A DNA stretch of 64,000 bases from UBA10364 sp905182675 (GCA_963933975.1 CAWVWE010000004.1:35045-99044); one strand, 5' to 3'; shown: positions 17,580-26,012, counted from the stretch's first letter. A program made the numbers and translations. The notes: a model not told the origin generated them from the letters alone.

Positions 17580-18182
17580 ATGGCATTTGAATTACCTCAA
17601 CTAGGGTACGCTCATGACGCGCTAGAACCGCACATTGACGCACGTACTATGGAAATCCACCATACCAAGCACCACGCTGGTTATACGGCAAAATTGAACG
17701 CAGCTGTAGATGGAACGGCAATGGAAGGCAAGAGCATTGAAGCGCTTTTAGCAGACCACTCTGATCTTGGCGCGATTCGTAATAACGGAGGCGGTTACTA
17801 CAACCACTGTATGTTCTGGGAGATCATGAGTCCAAACGGCGGCGGCGCTCCAACAGGCGAGCTCGCGGCAGCGGTAGAATCAGCTTTTGGTTCTTTGGAC
17901 GCTATGAAAGACCAGTTCAATGCTGCAGCGGCAACTCGTTTTGGCTCAGGATGGGCTTGGCTATGTGTTAATAGCGGTAAGCTGGAAATTTGTTCTTCAG
18001 CAAATCAAGACAACCCTCTTATGCCAGGTGTAGGTTGCGGAGGTCACCCTATCATGGGTCTTGATGTATGGGAGCATGCATACTATCTGAATTACCAAAA
18101 CCGTCGCCCAGATTACATCTCCGCATTTTGGAGCGTGATCAACTGGGAGGTTGTTGCTAAAAAGTTTGCCGCTGCTAAATAA
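17580..18182 (+). CDS. sodA: superoxide dismutase, manganese-type residues
   Basis: This 200-residue cytoplasmic enzyme converts superoxide to oxygen and peroxide. Metal ligands are H27, H76, D162 and H166 (DVWEHAYY). The residues that separate Mn from Fe forms are Mn-like: Gly in NNGGGYYNH where Fe forms have Gln, and Q143 in SSANQDNPLM. Mn or cambialistic activity is therefore inferred. A Mn-type ABC importer lies 2 kb downstream. The gene is alone between a divergent helicase gene and its own terminator. Confidence 0.96.
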   Translation: MAFELPQLGYAHDALEPHIDARTMEIHHTKHHAGYTAKLNAAVDGTAMEGKSIEALLADHSDLGAIRNNGGGYYNHCMFWEIMSPNGGGAPTGELAAAVESAFGSLDAMKDQFNAAAATRFGSGWAWLCVNSGKLEICSSANQDNPLMPGVGCGGHPIMGLDVWEHAYYLNYQNRRPDYISAFWSVINWEVVAKKFAAAK

Positions 18183-18200
18183 GCGGTAATACCGGAAAAT

Positions 18201-18237
18201 AAAACCCCCCACTTGGCGGAGCCGAGTGGGGGGTTTT
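18201..18237 (+). terminator. intrinsic terminator of sodA, probably two-way
   Basis: AAAACCCCCCACT (18201-18213) pairs perfectly with AGTGGGGGGTTTT (18225-18237), and the stem extends inward by GG/CC. A-rich DNA on the other side lets it also serve the convergent beta-barrel gene. Confidence 0.9.
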
Positions 18238-18275
18238 CGGTTTAAAAAAGCACTCTTGGAGCGCGATAAAACGTC

Positions 18276-18773
18276 TTAAAGGATGTCCTCTATTTTGTTA
18301 ACGGCACGTTTAATGTCGAAGTAAAACCTACCACCTATCGCAAAATTTGTTACGATTGATGGGGTAGGAAACACAGCGATGCCCGGCGCAAATTCAAAGA
18401 ATACGTCTGCTGGAAAATCACTTATTTCATATGCGACCCCTAGGGGTATGCGGGCATAAAGCTGGCTCCCAACATCATTATAGCTTTTCAAGTGTATTCC
18501 TAGCCCATAGTAGAAAGGAATACTTCCTTTTTCTGCGGTTATGATATCGTAATTATGGAAAAGGTAATCGACACCAAGACTTAAACCTTCTTCGCCCTTA
18601 ATAAGGCTGTACCCTACGGTGTATTGAAACGCTTGTTCGCCATCTGTAAATTTCTTTACGCTAAATCCAGAAGGTTCCCCAAGGGCGAGCCCGACGCCAT
18701 AATGCCCTTTATAATCTTGTGCAAGGGCCTGAAGGCCAATTAGTACTACAGCAACTGTGAGTAATTTTTTCAT
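18276..18773 (-). CDS. small outer-membrane beta-barrel protein
   Basis: This 165-residue protein has a signal peptide (about 1-18, LQALAQD) and eight or so short amphipathic strands, starting GHYGVGLALGEPSGFSVKKF and ending in GGRFYFDIKR. The pattern resembles small eight-stranded barrels. No function is recognised. Its ATG overlaps the stop of lpxH by four bases, so it is translated from the same message; a link to the cell envelope is likely. Confidence 0.75.
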   Translation of the reverse strand: MKKLLTVAVVLIGLQALAQDYKGHYGVGLALGEPSGFSVKKFTDGEQAFQYTVGYSLIKGEEGLSLGVDYLFHNYDIITAEKGSIPFYYGLGIHLKSYNDVGSQLYARIPLGVAYEISDFPADVFFEFAPGIAVFPTPSIVTNFAIGGRFYFDIKRAVNKIEDIL

Positions 18774-19543
18774 TGTCCTGAGCTATGGGTAGAGGTGGTT
18801 AAAGTAGTGGTGTTCCAGACGGCATAGGAGTCTAACGTGATCCAATCGCCAAGCACAATATACCTGCAGTCATTTTTAGTAGAGCCTCTTTCGGAGGTTT
18901 TAATAACGATATCTTTTAAATGGTGACGGTGTCCGTAAATGAAGTAGTCAAACCATTCGTCTTCAAGCAGGGCTTTGCTATGAAGCAATTGACGTTCGCG
19001 GTCTCCTAAAAAATCATGATCCTGCTCATTTTGACTGTTTCGTGATAACCGCGACATTCTTGCGGCGAACCCAACACCCAAATTTGGATGTAAACGCTTG
19101 TAAATCCAGAGGCAAAAAGGGTTTGTGAAAATACGCTTGATGAATTTATAGCGAAGGTCTCCAGGGCCTAATCCGTCGCCATGCGCGATATAGAACTTTT
19201 TACCGTTCAAGTCAAGTGTTAAAGGTCCGTGGTGCAATGTTGCGCCCAGTTCGTCGCTCAAATAGTCCTGCATCCACAAGTCGTGATTGCCCGTAAAAAC
19301 ATGAAGATTCATGCCACGATCCACCATTTGTGCTAATGTTCCCAGCAAACGGGTATGTCCTTTTGGGACAACATGTTTGTATTCAAACCAATAATCAAAT
19401 AAATCGCCTACAATATAGAGGGTCTTACATTCGGACTCAATAGTGTTTAAAAACGCCACTAATCTGCGTTCACGGGCTTGACTCTCCTTTTTGGAAGGAG
19501 CGCCCAAATGAATGTCTGATATAAAATAAGTGTTGTTTTTCAC
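18770..19543 (-). CDS. lpxH: UDP-2,3-diacylglucosamine diphosphatase
   Basis: LpxH removes UMP from UDP-2,3-diacylglucosamine to give lipid X in lipid A synthesis. The metallophosphatase motifs are in order: DIHLG, GDLFDYW, GNHD, AHGDGLG and GHRHH. I place the start at the GTG at 19543 (MKNNTYFISDIHLG, about 257 residues). A longer frame begins at a TTG at 19600, but a TAnnTTTG promoter box for this strand lies at 19567-19574, after that TTG. The gene diverges from the mntR-like gene and overlaps the small barrel gene by four bases. Confidence 0.9.
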   Translation of the reverse strand: MKNNTYFISDIHLGAPSKKESQARERRLVAFLNTIESECKTLYIVGDLFDYWFEYKHVVPKGHTRLLGTLAQMVDRGMNLHVFTGNHDLWMQDYLSDELGATLHHGPLTLDLNGKKFYIAHGDGLGPGDLRYKFIKRIFTNPFCLWIYKRLHPNLGVGFAARMSRLSRNSQNEQDHDFLGDRERQLLHSKALLEDEWFDYFIYGHRHHLKDIVIKTSERGSTKNDCRYIVLGDWITLDSYAVWNTTTLTTSTHSSGQ

Positions 19544-19566
19544 AGCCTGCAAGATACTGCGTTCTA

Positions 19567-19601
19567 CAAAATTAACAGCGCACAGATATAGCTGGGACAA
19601 A
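19567..19601 (-). promoter_or_regulatory. promoter for lpxH
   Basis: On the minus strand TTTG (19601-19598) is followed after 23 bases by TAATTTTG (19574-19567), a full match to the TAnnTTTG -7 box. The start of transcription would be near 19560, leaving a short leader before the GTG at 19543. Confidence 0.5.
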
Positions 19602-19607
19602 TTAAAA

Positions 19608-19625
19608 GTTTAGCTTTGCCTAAAC
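19608..19625 (+). promoter_or_regulatory. DtxR/MntR-like operator overlapping the -7 box of the metal operon
   Basis: GTTTAG (19608-19613) and CTAAAC (19620-19625) are perfect inverted arms with a six-base spacer. The form resembles operators of the DtxR/MntR family (TTTAGG...CCTAAA). A perfect -7 box, TAGCTTTG, lies inside at 19611-19618. Binding here would block the regulator's own promoter and possibly the upstream element of lpxH. Confidence 0.55.
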
Positions 19626-19639
19626 TAATATCTAGTCAG

Positions 19640-20299
19640 GTGAAAACCCATACAGAAAGCGAAGAAAACTATATTAAGGCATTGTACCATTTAGGCGGAG
19701 AAAAAGCTGTAAATAACGGAGCTTTAGCCCAAAGAATTGGTGCGAAAGGACCTTCTGTGACTCAGGCTGTGAAACGCTTGGCCAATAAAAACCTTGTAGA
19801 GGCTATTCCTTATAAAGGAGTGAAATTGACTGAAAAAGGAACTGCACTAGCCACCCACATATTAAGAAAACATCGCTTGTGGGAGACGTTCTTGGTAGAA
19901 AAGCTTGGGTTTGGCTGGGAAGAAGTGCATGATATAGCAGAGCAGCTTGAACATGTTCAAAGCCCTGAAATGGTCGAAAAATTAGCAAAATACTTAGGCT
20001 CTCCTATACATGATCCTCATGGTGATCCTATACCACAGCCTAACGGTGCAATACCGCCAACCCTGGGGAAACCGCTGCAACAATTTGCTACCTCCGACAA
20101 GCTGCGTGTAGTCAGGGTAGAAGATGCCGGACCTGATTTTTTCACCCAACTTCAATTGCTCAATATTACTTTGGGAAGCGAGTTTACCATGTCCTCTATT
20201 TCTAATTTTGATTCGAGCATCCAATTGCGTGGAGCGGACGGAACGCTTTTTTGGCTCAGTCACAGTATGTCGTCTAACATTTATGCCATCTCATTATGA
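19640..20299 (+). CDS. DtxR/MntR-family metal-dependent repressor
   Basis: The start is put at the GTG at 19640, giving 219 residues that begin KTHTESEENYIKALYHL as in the family. A longer frame from the TTG at 19616 would start inside the operator and before transcription begins. Domains are a winged helix (about 8-70), a dimerisation/metal domain with RKHRLWE (H78) and EQLEH (E101, E104, H105) and a FeoA-like SH3 domain (about 140-219). The late ligands match MntR H77/E99/E102/H103, but the early D8/E11 positions read N and K. It is first in the Mn-type uptake operon, overlapping the binding-protein gene by four bases. Confidence 0.9.
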   Translation: MKTHTESEENYIKALYHLGGEKAVNNGALAQRIGAKGPSVTQAVKRLANKNLVEAIPYKGVKLTEKGTALATHILRKHRLWETFLVEKLGFGWEEVHDIAEQLEHVQSPEMVEKLAKYLGSPIHDPHGDPIPQPNGAIPPTLGKPLQQFATSDKLRVVRVEDAGPDFFTQLQLLNITLGSEFTMSSISNFDSSIQLRGADGTLFWLSHSMSSNIYAISL

Positions 20300-21186
20300 A
20301 CAACCTAATCACAGTAATTTTCAGTTTGGCGCTTTTCACTGGTTGTCAGCCGCCCGAGAAGGTTGAGCTGCTCGCAACAACTTCCGTTTTAGCAGATGCC
20401 GCAAGACAAATTCTACCAGAATCTGTTATGGTCACCGCCTTAATGCAGAGCAATATTGACCCACACTCTTATAAGCCGGTAGAGAGCGATGTGGCGAAAC
20501 TTCAAAACGCTAAAATAATTCTGCACAACGGATTACATTTAGAGGGAAAGATGACAGACATCTTAGAGAAAATGGGACAAAATAAACCAGTGTATGCGAT
20601 GAGTAGCACACTCAGGTTACCTGATTTAATAGAGACAGGAGCCAATTCTTATGACCCGCATATTTGGTTTGACCTTAATTTATGGGCAAGATGCGTGGAG
20701 CAGTTGGGCGGGTTTTTAGCACTTCAATACCCAGAACACAGTAATGAAATACACGAGCGTACGGTTGTTTATGTGAACAACTTGAGACAGGAGCACGCGA
20801 GGTTCGCTAGCCTGCTCATAAACGTTCCAGACTCTTCACGTGCTATGGTTACAGCGCACGATGCGTTCTCTTATTTTGGCCGCGCTTACCAGATAGACGT
20901 TCGCGGACTCCAGGGAGTAAGCACTGCTGCAGAGTTTGGCGTGAGAGACATGAGCACTACAGCAGAATTTATTTTACAACGTGGGCTTCATACGGTATTT
21001 ACGGAAACGAGTGTCAACCCAAAAAGTATAGAAGCGCTAAAAGAGGCGGTGGCCCAAAAGGGCGGAGAAGTCCGCATTGGACTACCCTTGTATTCTGATG
21101 CCCTTGGAAACGAAGGGACTAAGGAGGCGACCCTGATAGGTGCTTTCAGATATAACGCATTACAGATTTTAACATCATTTGAATAA
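20296..21186 (+). CDS. metal ABC transporter substrate-binding lipoprotein (Mn-type ligand set)
   Basis: This 296-residue lipoprotein (signal ending LFTGC, lipid on C17) belongs to the cluster A-I/SBP_bac_9 family that hands Mn, Zn or Fe to an inner-membrane importer. The four ligands are H57 (DPHSYKP), H122 (DPHIWFD), E237 (FTETSV) and D268 (YSDALG). The His-His-Glu-Asp set is that of Mn/Fe proteins such as PsaA; Zn proteins have a third His. There is no His-rich loop. Manganese is therefore the best guess. It overlaps the repressor before it by four bases and the ATPase after it by one. Confidence 0.92.
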   Translation: MNNLITVIFSLALFTGCQPPEKVELLATTSVLADAARQILPESVMVTALMQSNIDPHSYKPVESDVAKLQNAKIILHNGLHLEGKMTDILEKMGQNKPVYAMSSTLRLPDLIETGANSYDPHIWFDLNLWARCVEQLGGFLALQYPEHSNEIHERTVVYVNNLRQEHARFASLLINVPDSSRAMVTAHDAFSYFGRAYQIDVRGLQGVSTAAEFGVRDMSTTAEFILQRGLHTVFTETSVNPKSIEALKEAVAQKGGEVRIGLPLYSDALGNEGTKEATLIGAFRYNALQILTSFE

Positions 21187-21986
21187 TGGACAAGAGCATA
21201 GAAGTACACAACCTGACCGTTAGTTACCATAGCAAACCTGTATTATGGGACGTGGATTTCACCCTCCCTAAAGGAAAAATTATAGGAATCGTAGGGCCTA
21301 ATGGTTCTGGAAAGACGACGATGCTGAAAACGATCATGGGACTCCTTGATGCAGACAGTGGGTATACACAGATCTTCGGACAACCACTAGACAAAGTGCG
21401 TGAACGTGTAAGTTATGTGCCACAGCGTGAAAGTGTGGATTGGGACTTCCCTGCAGACGTGATGGACGTCGTACTCATGGGGCGCTACCGGAAAAACAAC
21501 CTTTTTAAACGCATCACGAAAGAAGATCGCCGAATTGCAACGGAGGCGCTGGAAAAAGTAAATCTCTTAGAGTTTGCACATCGCCAGATATCTCAGCTTT
21601 CTGGTGGCCAGCAACAGCGTGTATTTATCGCACGATCGCTAGCACAACAGGCCGATATTTATCTTATGGATGAACCTTTCGTGGGTGTTGATGCAGCAAC
21701 TGAAGACGCAATATTAAAGTTGTTGCGAGACATGAAAAATGAAGGGAAAACGGTTGTAATTGTACATCACGACCTTCAAACAGCTAATGAATATTTTGAT
21801 TGGATTGTGTTATTAAATACACGATTAGTTGCCGCAGGACCAAAAGAAGAAGTGTTTACAAAGGAGCTTTTACAAGAGGCTTATGGTGGCCGTCTAACCG
21901 TCTTGTCTAAGCTTGGAGACATCATTGGGTCCACAGAGTTCCCCCTTCGTGAACCTGAATTTAAAGAGGATAAAGCCGAAGAATAA
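21186..21986 (+). CDS. metal ABC transporter ATP-binding protein
   Basis: This 266-residue ATPase has Walker A GPNGSGKT (37-44), Q-loop VPQRESVDWDFP, signature LSGGQQQR near residue 138, Walker B IYLMDEPF and switch His in IVHHD. PQRxxVDWDFP is characteristic of Mn/Zn/Fe chelate importers. The acidic tail after residue 245 is short. It begins one base inside the stop region of the binding-protein gene and ends three bases before the first permease. Confidence 0.95.
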   Translation: MDKSIEVHNLTVSYHSKPVLWDVDFTLPKGKIIGIVGPNGSGKTTMLKTIMGLLDADSGYTQIFGQPLDKVRERVSYVPQRESVDWDFPADVMDVVLMGRYRKNNLFKRITKEDRRIATEALEKVNLLEFAHRQISQLSGGQQQRVFIARSLAQQADIYLMDEPFVGVDAATEDAILKLLRDMKNEGKTVVIVHHDLQTANEYFDWIVLLNTRLVAAGPKEEVFTKELLQEAYGGRLTVLSKLGDIIGSTEFPLREPEFKEDKAEE

Positions 21987-21989
21987 GCC

Positions 21990-23252
21990 ATGGACCCCAT
22001 CTTCCTCAAAGTTGTTGTTGGAACAACCCTGCTGGCCTCGTCCTCGGCGGTGGTTGGCACCTTTAGTTACCTAAAGGGACAAAGCTTAGTTGGAGATGCG
22101 ATAGCACATGCACTTTTGCCTGGAGTTGTCCTGGCCTTCATGTTGGGAGACGGTAGAAACCCAGCTTATCTAATTTTTGGGGCACTCGTTTCAGGACTCA
22201 TCGCACATTATGGGATTGAATTCATTCAGAACCGCACGAAACTCAAAAGTGACACCGCAGTGAGCCTAGTGCTTTCTACTTTTTTCGGTTTTGGAATTAT
22301 GCTAATGTCCGTTGTTCAGCAGCGCGGACAGGGTCAACAGGCTGGTCTTGAGCGTTATTTGCTTGGGAAGGCAGCGGCTATTACGATGCTAGACGTGTAC
22401 ACTTTTTCAGCATTAGCGCTGGTTTTGTTACTGGGAGTTGCACTATTTTATAAAGGCTTCCAACTAATGACGTTCAATGAAGATTTCGCGCATGCAATTG
22501 GACTGCCTGTGGGCTTGATCAGAGTAACGTTTACCGTACTCACGGTATTAGCGGTGACCATTGGCATTCAGACAGTGGGAGTCGTGCTCATGGCGGCATT
22601 ACTGATTACCCCAGCGGCAGCGGCAAGGGCCTGGACAAAGTCACTCCCTCAAATGATTGTTTTAGCGGCTGTTTTTTCCGCCATTTCCGCCATCTTAGGA
22701 ACGCTTATTTCTAGTGCCATTACAAAGATGCCTACGGGACCATGGATTGTTATTATTCTCGGTTTAATTGGCTTCACCTCCCTTTTTATTGCCCCTGAAA
22801 AAGGCTGGCTTTTTAAAAGAAAACGAGCGCTTGAAAACCGATCAAAAACGAATCGCGAAAACATCATGAAACTCATGTACCGGCAGGAGGAAAAGTGTGG
22901 TACAGGAAACAAGTTATCCATCCCGCAGATTCTCAGCATTCGTGCAATGCGCGAGGATGCTTTGCGTGTTGGTCTAAAGGATTTGAAAAAGCGACTTTGG
23001 ATTATAGAACATATAGATGGGTTCGCCCTTACAGACTTGGGTCGGATAGAAGGTCGTCGCGTGGTTCGTTTACACAGACTGTGGGAGCTGTACCTTACAG
23101 AAAGACTCGGAATGGCACCTGATCACATCCATCCACAAGCGGAGACTATGGAGCACGTGATTACCCCGGAAATAGAAGCATTACTTATTAAAGAACTGGG
23201 CGTGCCTGAGCGCGATCCACATGAAAGTTTAATTCCTTATGAAAATGAATAA
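21990..23252 (+). CDS. metal ABC permease fused to a DtxR/MntR-like domain
   Basis: Residues 1-270 are a typical metal ABC-3 permease with eight or so helices and the motif GDAIAHALLPGV. The remaining 150 residues are not membrane: after a basic linker (about 272-300) comes a degenerate winged helix and then RLHRLWELYLTERLG with H362 and AETMEHV with E385, E388 and H389. These match the spacing of the metal ligands in the separate repressor at the head of the operon (H78, E101, E104, H105). A cytoplasmic metal sensor tied to the pore is inferred. The gene overlaps the next by 14 bases. Confidence 0.92.
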   Translation: MDPIFLKVVVGTTLLASSSAVVGTFSYLKGQSLVGDAIAHALLPGVVLAFMLGDGRNPAYLIFGALVSGLIAHYGIEFIQNRTKLKSDTAVSLVLSTFFGFGIMLMSVVQQRGQGQQAGLERYLLGKAAAITMLDVYTFSALALVLLLGVALFYKGFQLMTFNEDFAHAIGLPVGLIRVTFTVLTVLAVTIGIQTVGVVLMAALLITPAAAARAWTKSLPQMIVLAAVFSAISAILGTLISSAITKMPTGPWIVIILGLIGFTSLFIAPEKGWLFKRKRALENRSKTNRENIMKLMYRQEEKCGTGNKLSIPQILSIRAMREDALRVGLKDLKKRLWIIEHIDGFALTDLGRIEGRRVVRLHRLWELYLTERLGMAPDHIHPQAETMEHVITPEIEALLIKELGVPERDPHESLIPYENE

Positions 23253-24114
23253 TTGGTTAGCAGGAGCGTTGGCTCTGTCGTCGTTAACGATGTTAGCGCA
23301 AGAACAAGAAACAAGTGATATTTTGGAAATGGCGCCCATCGCAACGGACAGGCCGGACATAACAGAAAGTGCTCAAATAACCCCCGTGGGATGGTTTCAA
23401 TACGAAGGGGGCTTCCAGTTTTCAAGTGCAGCAGAAACGTATGGTGCGCAAACTAATACAGACAGGAATCAGCTGGAGCAAGTATTGCGATTTGGAATCA
23501 ACAACAAGCTAGAGGTTCGCGCCGTCATTAACGCAAATACGGTTAAAACCACAAGCACTGGAGTTGTTGGACCTATGCGGATGACAGGAGTCGACCCAGT
23601 GACCTTTGGAATCAAATATAACTTGCTCGAAGAAACAGCCTTCTTGCCTCACGCTACTTGGTTGAGTCACGTTACATTGCCATGGGTGGCTGCGGGAGAC
23701 TATAGAGCCCCCGCTCAGTCAAACCTGGTCTTTCATGAGCAGCGCTTGATGCTGGAAAAATCTCTTACAACGCGCCTTGGGATAGCTTCAAACATTGGTG
23801 TTTCTGGAGGTCTAGCAGGGTCTAATGGTTTTATTTCAGATGGCATGTTTTCTTTAGCAGCGGGCTATGATTTGGGAAATGACTTTGGCATTTATGTAGA
23901 GTATTTTTCAGAGTGGTTCTGGGCAGGCAGTCAATTCTATAACACCCCGTACTTTGACGGAGGCTTCACAAAGCTATTGTCAAACGATCTTCAACTAGAT
24001 GTTTACGCAGGCTTGAACCTTAGTACATACACGAACGCGAATCTCCCGACAACAGGAATATTTATAGGCACGGGCATAAGCTACCGTATACCGCTTGCTG
24101 GATACCTGAAATAA
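23239..24114 (+). CDS. outer-membrane beta-barrel protein inside the metal uptake operon
   Basis: This 291-residue protein has a signal peptide (about 1-21, LTMLAQEQ) and then a barrel-like pattern of alternating strands, beginning ATDRPDITESAQITPVGWFQYEGGF, which is the opening of a Bacteroidota transporter/phenol-channel-like family. Met1 or Met3 may start. It lies between two permease genes, overlapping the first by 14 bases and one base from the second, so it is produced with them. A channel that lets the metal cross the outer membrane is an inference from position. Confidence 0.8.
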   Translation: MKMNNWLAGALALSSLTMLAQEQETSDILEMAPIATDRPDITESAQITPVGWFQYEGGFQFSSAAETYGAQTNTDRNQLEQVLRFGINNKLEVRAVINANTVKTTSTGVVGPMRMTGVDPVTFGIKYNLLEETAFLPHATWLSHVTLPWVAAGDYRAPAQSNLVFHEQRLMLEKSLTTRLGIASNIGVSGGLAGSNGFISDGMFSLAAGYDLGNDFGIYVEYFSEWFWAGSQFYNTPYFDGGFTKLLSNDLQLDVYAGLNLSTYTNANLPTTGIFIGTGISYRIPLAGYLK

Positions 24115-24115
24115 A

Positions 24116-24994
24116 ATGAACCCATCGTTATCTATAGCTTTAACAGCATCGTTTATTTCACTATCGTGTGCACTTCTTGGCACTTTTTTGGTGTTACGTA
24201 AAATGACCATGATAGGAGATGCCATTTCGCACGCAGTGTTGCCGGGAATTGCAATTGCTTATTGGCTGAGCCAGAGCAGGGCTAGTATATGGATGTTCTT
24301 AGGAGCGGCTTCTGTAGGTGTTTTAGCGACGGTATTGATAGAACTCTTGCGAAAGCGGTTAAAGGTGCAAAGCGATGCTAGTATAGGCATGACATTTACC
24401 ACCCTTTTTGCTATCGGAGTGGTGATGATTACTTTTTGGAGCGACAGTGTAGACCTAGACCAAGAATGTGTGCTATATGGCGAGATCGCCTACGTACCGT
24501 TTGATGTTTGGATGTTTCACGGACAGAACATGGGACCAACTGCCCTTTGGGCCTCCGGAATACTTCTTTTAAGCATTTTAGTCTATCTTTTCTTTGGGTA
24601 TAAAGGACTGAAAATGACAAGTTTTAATGAAGACTACGCAGCTGTTTTAGGCATAGGCGTGGGCGCGTGGAATCTCAGCCTTATGTCTATGGTTAGTCTT
24701 ACAACGGTGGTAAGCTTTGAAAGCGTAGGCGCGATATTAGTCGTCGCCTTGCTTGTTGCTCCTGCGGCAACGGCCTATTTACTGGTTGAGAAACTAGGCG
24801 CAATGCTGTTGCTCTCAGCCGGCTTCGCATTAATAGGTTCTTTAGGGGGATATACACTGAGTAAGGTGTTCGAAACGAGCATAGCGGGAACCATAGCCTC
24901 TACATTAGGGGCCGTGTTTCTTTTGGTACTTATAGGTAAAACAGCAGTTTCAAAACAAACAAATACATATGGCCTGGAAGGTGAAGGAGTTTAA
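24116..24994 (+). CDS. second metal ABC transporter permease
   Basis: This 292-residue protein has about eight membrane helices and the ABC-3 motif GDAISHAVLPGIAIAYW. It lacks the cytoplasmic extension of the first permease. Two different permeases in one operon suggest a heterodimeric pore. It overlaps the GNAT gene by 26 bases. Conserved polar loops include KMTSFNEDYAAVLGI, matching MTFNEDFAHAIGL in the first permease. Confidence 0.93.
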   Translation: MNPSLSIALTASFISLSCALLGTFLVLRKMTMIGDAISHAVLPGIAIAYWLSQSRASIWMFLGAASVGVLATVLIELLRKRLKVQSDASIGMTFTTLFAIGVVMITFWSDSVDLDQECVLYGEIAYVPFDVWMFHGQNMGPTALWASGILLLSILVYLFFGYKGLKMTSFNEDYAAVLGIGVGAWNLSLMSMVSLTTVVSFESVGAILVVALLVAPAATAYLLVEKLGAMLLLSAGFALIGSLGGYTLSKVFETSIAGTIASTLGAVFLLVLIGKTAVSKQTNTYGLEGEGV

Positions 24995-25415
24995 CGCGTT
25001 AACAACAACGGAGATTTATGGGATAATGCGCTTGCGAAGCGAAGTCTTTGTTTTGGAGCAAGAATGCGTCTATTTAGACGCTGACGGCTATGACGATCAA
25101 TGCCTGCACTTGTGGAAGGAAGTCCACGGGGCAGTAGTTGCCTATACCCGTATTTTACCTGCAGGTGTTTACTATCCTGAAGCCTCTATAGGTCGTGTAG
25201 TAGTCGCACAAAGCGCTAGAGGCGGTGACCTGGGAAAAGAACTCATGCGCAGATCTGAGGAGATCCTCTACAACACTGGAGACCATGGCCCAGTTAAGTT
25301 AATGGCCCAGTCCTACTTGTTAAAATGGTACGGTTCTCAAGGCTATATAGCGGAAGGTGATGAATTCTTAGAGGACGGAATTCCGCATACAACGATGGTT
25401 AAAAGCACTCTTTAA
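24969..25415 (+). CDS. GNAT family N-acetyltransferase (ElaA-like)
   Basis: This 148-residue protein resembles ElaA: MRLRSEVFVLEQECVYLDADGYDDQ near the start and the acetyl-CoA loop IGRVVVAQSARGGDLGKELM at about 78-97. Substrate is unknown for the family. It overlaps the second permease by 26 bases and ends the operon before a terminator. A link to metal uptake is not obvious and may be only shared transcription. Confidence 0.88.
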   Translation: MAWKVKEFNALTTTEIYGIMRLRSEVFVLEQECVYLDADGYDDQCLHLWKEVHGAVVAYTRILPAGVYYPEASIGRVVVAQSARGGDLGKELMRRSEEILYNTGDHGPVKLMAQSYLLKWYGSQGYIAEGDEFLEDGIPHTTMVKSTL

Positions 25416-25470
25416 CTCGATGTAAAGGGTAGAAAAACCATCTTTTAAACTGTTAGTTTGAAAGCCTCAC

Positions 25471-25493
25471 GCCCCGTGCTTGGGGCTTTTTTT
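25471..25493 (+). terminator. intrinsic terminator of the metal uptake operon
   Basis: GCCCC and GGGGC close a six-base loop and are followed by seven T. It lies 56 bases after the GNAT stop and before the next gene, which therefore should not be read from an earlier ATG. Confidence 0.8.
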
Positions 25494-25511
25494 ATGCTTA
25501 AATTCGTAGAT

Positions 25512-26012
25512 ATGAATACACCTAAAAACGACGGAGCGATTTCGCTTAAAGTAGGCATGTTAGAGGTAGAGGGTTGGAAGCCGGAGTTCTACCAAAGCCA
25601 ATTTTACGATTTTTTAGACCAGCAACCCTATATCGTGGGCACTCTTATGGATGCCGACGAAGGAATGGATGAGGAGGCACATAGCTGGATGCTAAAAGCA
25701 GTACTTATTCTCAAGTGGTCATTTCAAAAAATGGGGTGGCGCACGACCATGCTTGGAGAGGAGAAATGGGTGGCTGTACTAGAACAGAAAACAGAGGAGT
25801 ATGAAACCCACCAACAAGACAATGGCCTGGACACTGCAGCACTCATTAAACTCAGCGGTTCACCAAACACCTTGAGCGAGCTGTATCTTTATGTTACAGA
25901 GAACAACCCAGCAGACCCTGAAGCTGCTGGGAACATTTTATTTTTATTGGATTGCGCTATTGAAGCTTTGGAAATGGCGGTGCTGCAGGACAAAACAAAT
26001 ACAGACGCTTAA
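25512..26012 (+). CDS. unrecognised 166-residue acidic protein
   Basis: No family is recognised. The start is placed at the ATG at 25512 because the longer frame, from a TTG at 25458, would run through the terminator just described. The protein is soluble and mostly helical, with a WKPEFYQSQFYDFL stretch, a central WMLKAVLILKWSFQKMGW helix and an acidic C-terminal helix. It stops directly before the paaI ATG (TAAATG), so it is in the same operon as the phenylacetate-type genes. Its role there is unknown. Confidence 0.75.
   Translation: MNTPKNDGAISLKVGMLEVEGWKPEFYQSQFYDFLDQQPYIVGTLMDADEGMDEEAHSWMLKAVLILKWSFQKMGWRTTMLGEEKWVAVLEQKTEEYETHQQDNGLDTAALIKLSGSPNTLSELYLYVTENNPADPEAAGNILFLLDCAIEALEMAVLQDKTNTDA

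Noticed and set aside
21990..23252. Sequencing frameshift joining a permease and a separate repressor gene
   Set aside because: The frame is continuous, with a basic linker and no internal start or stop, and the tail lacks a full N-terminal regulator; a true fusion is more likely.
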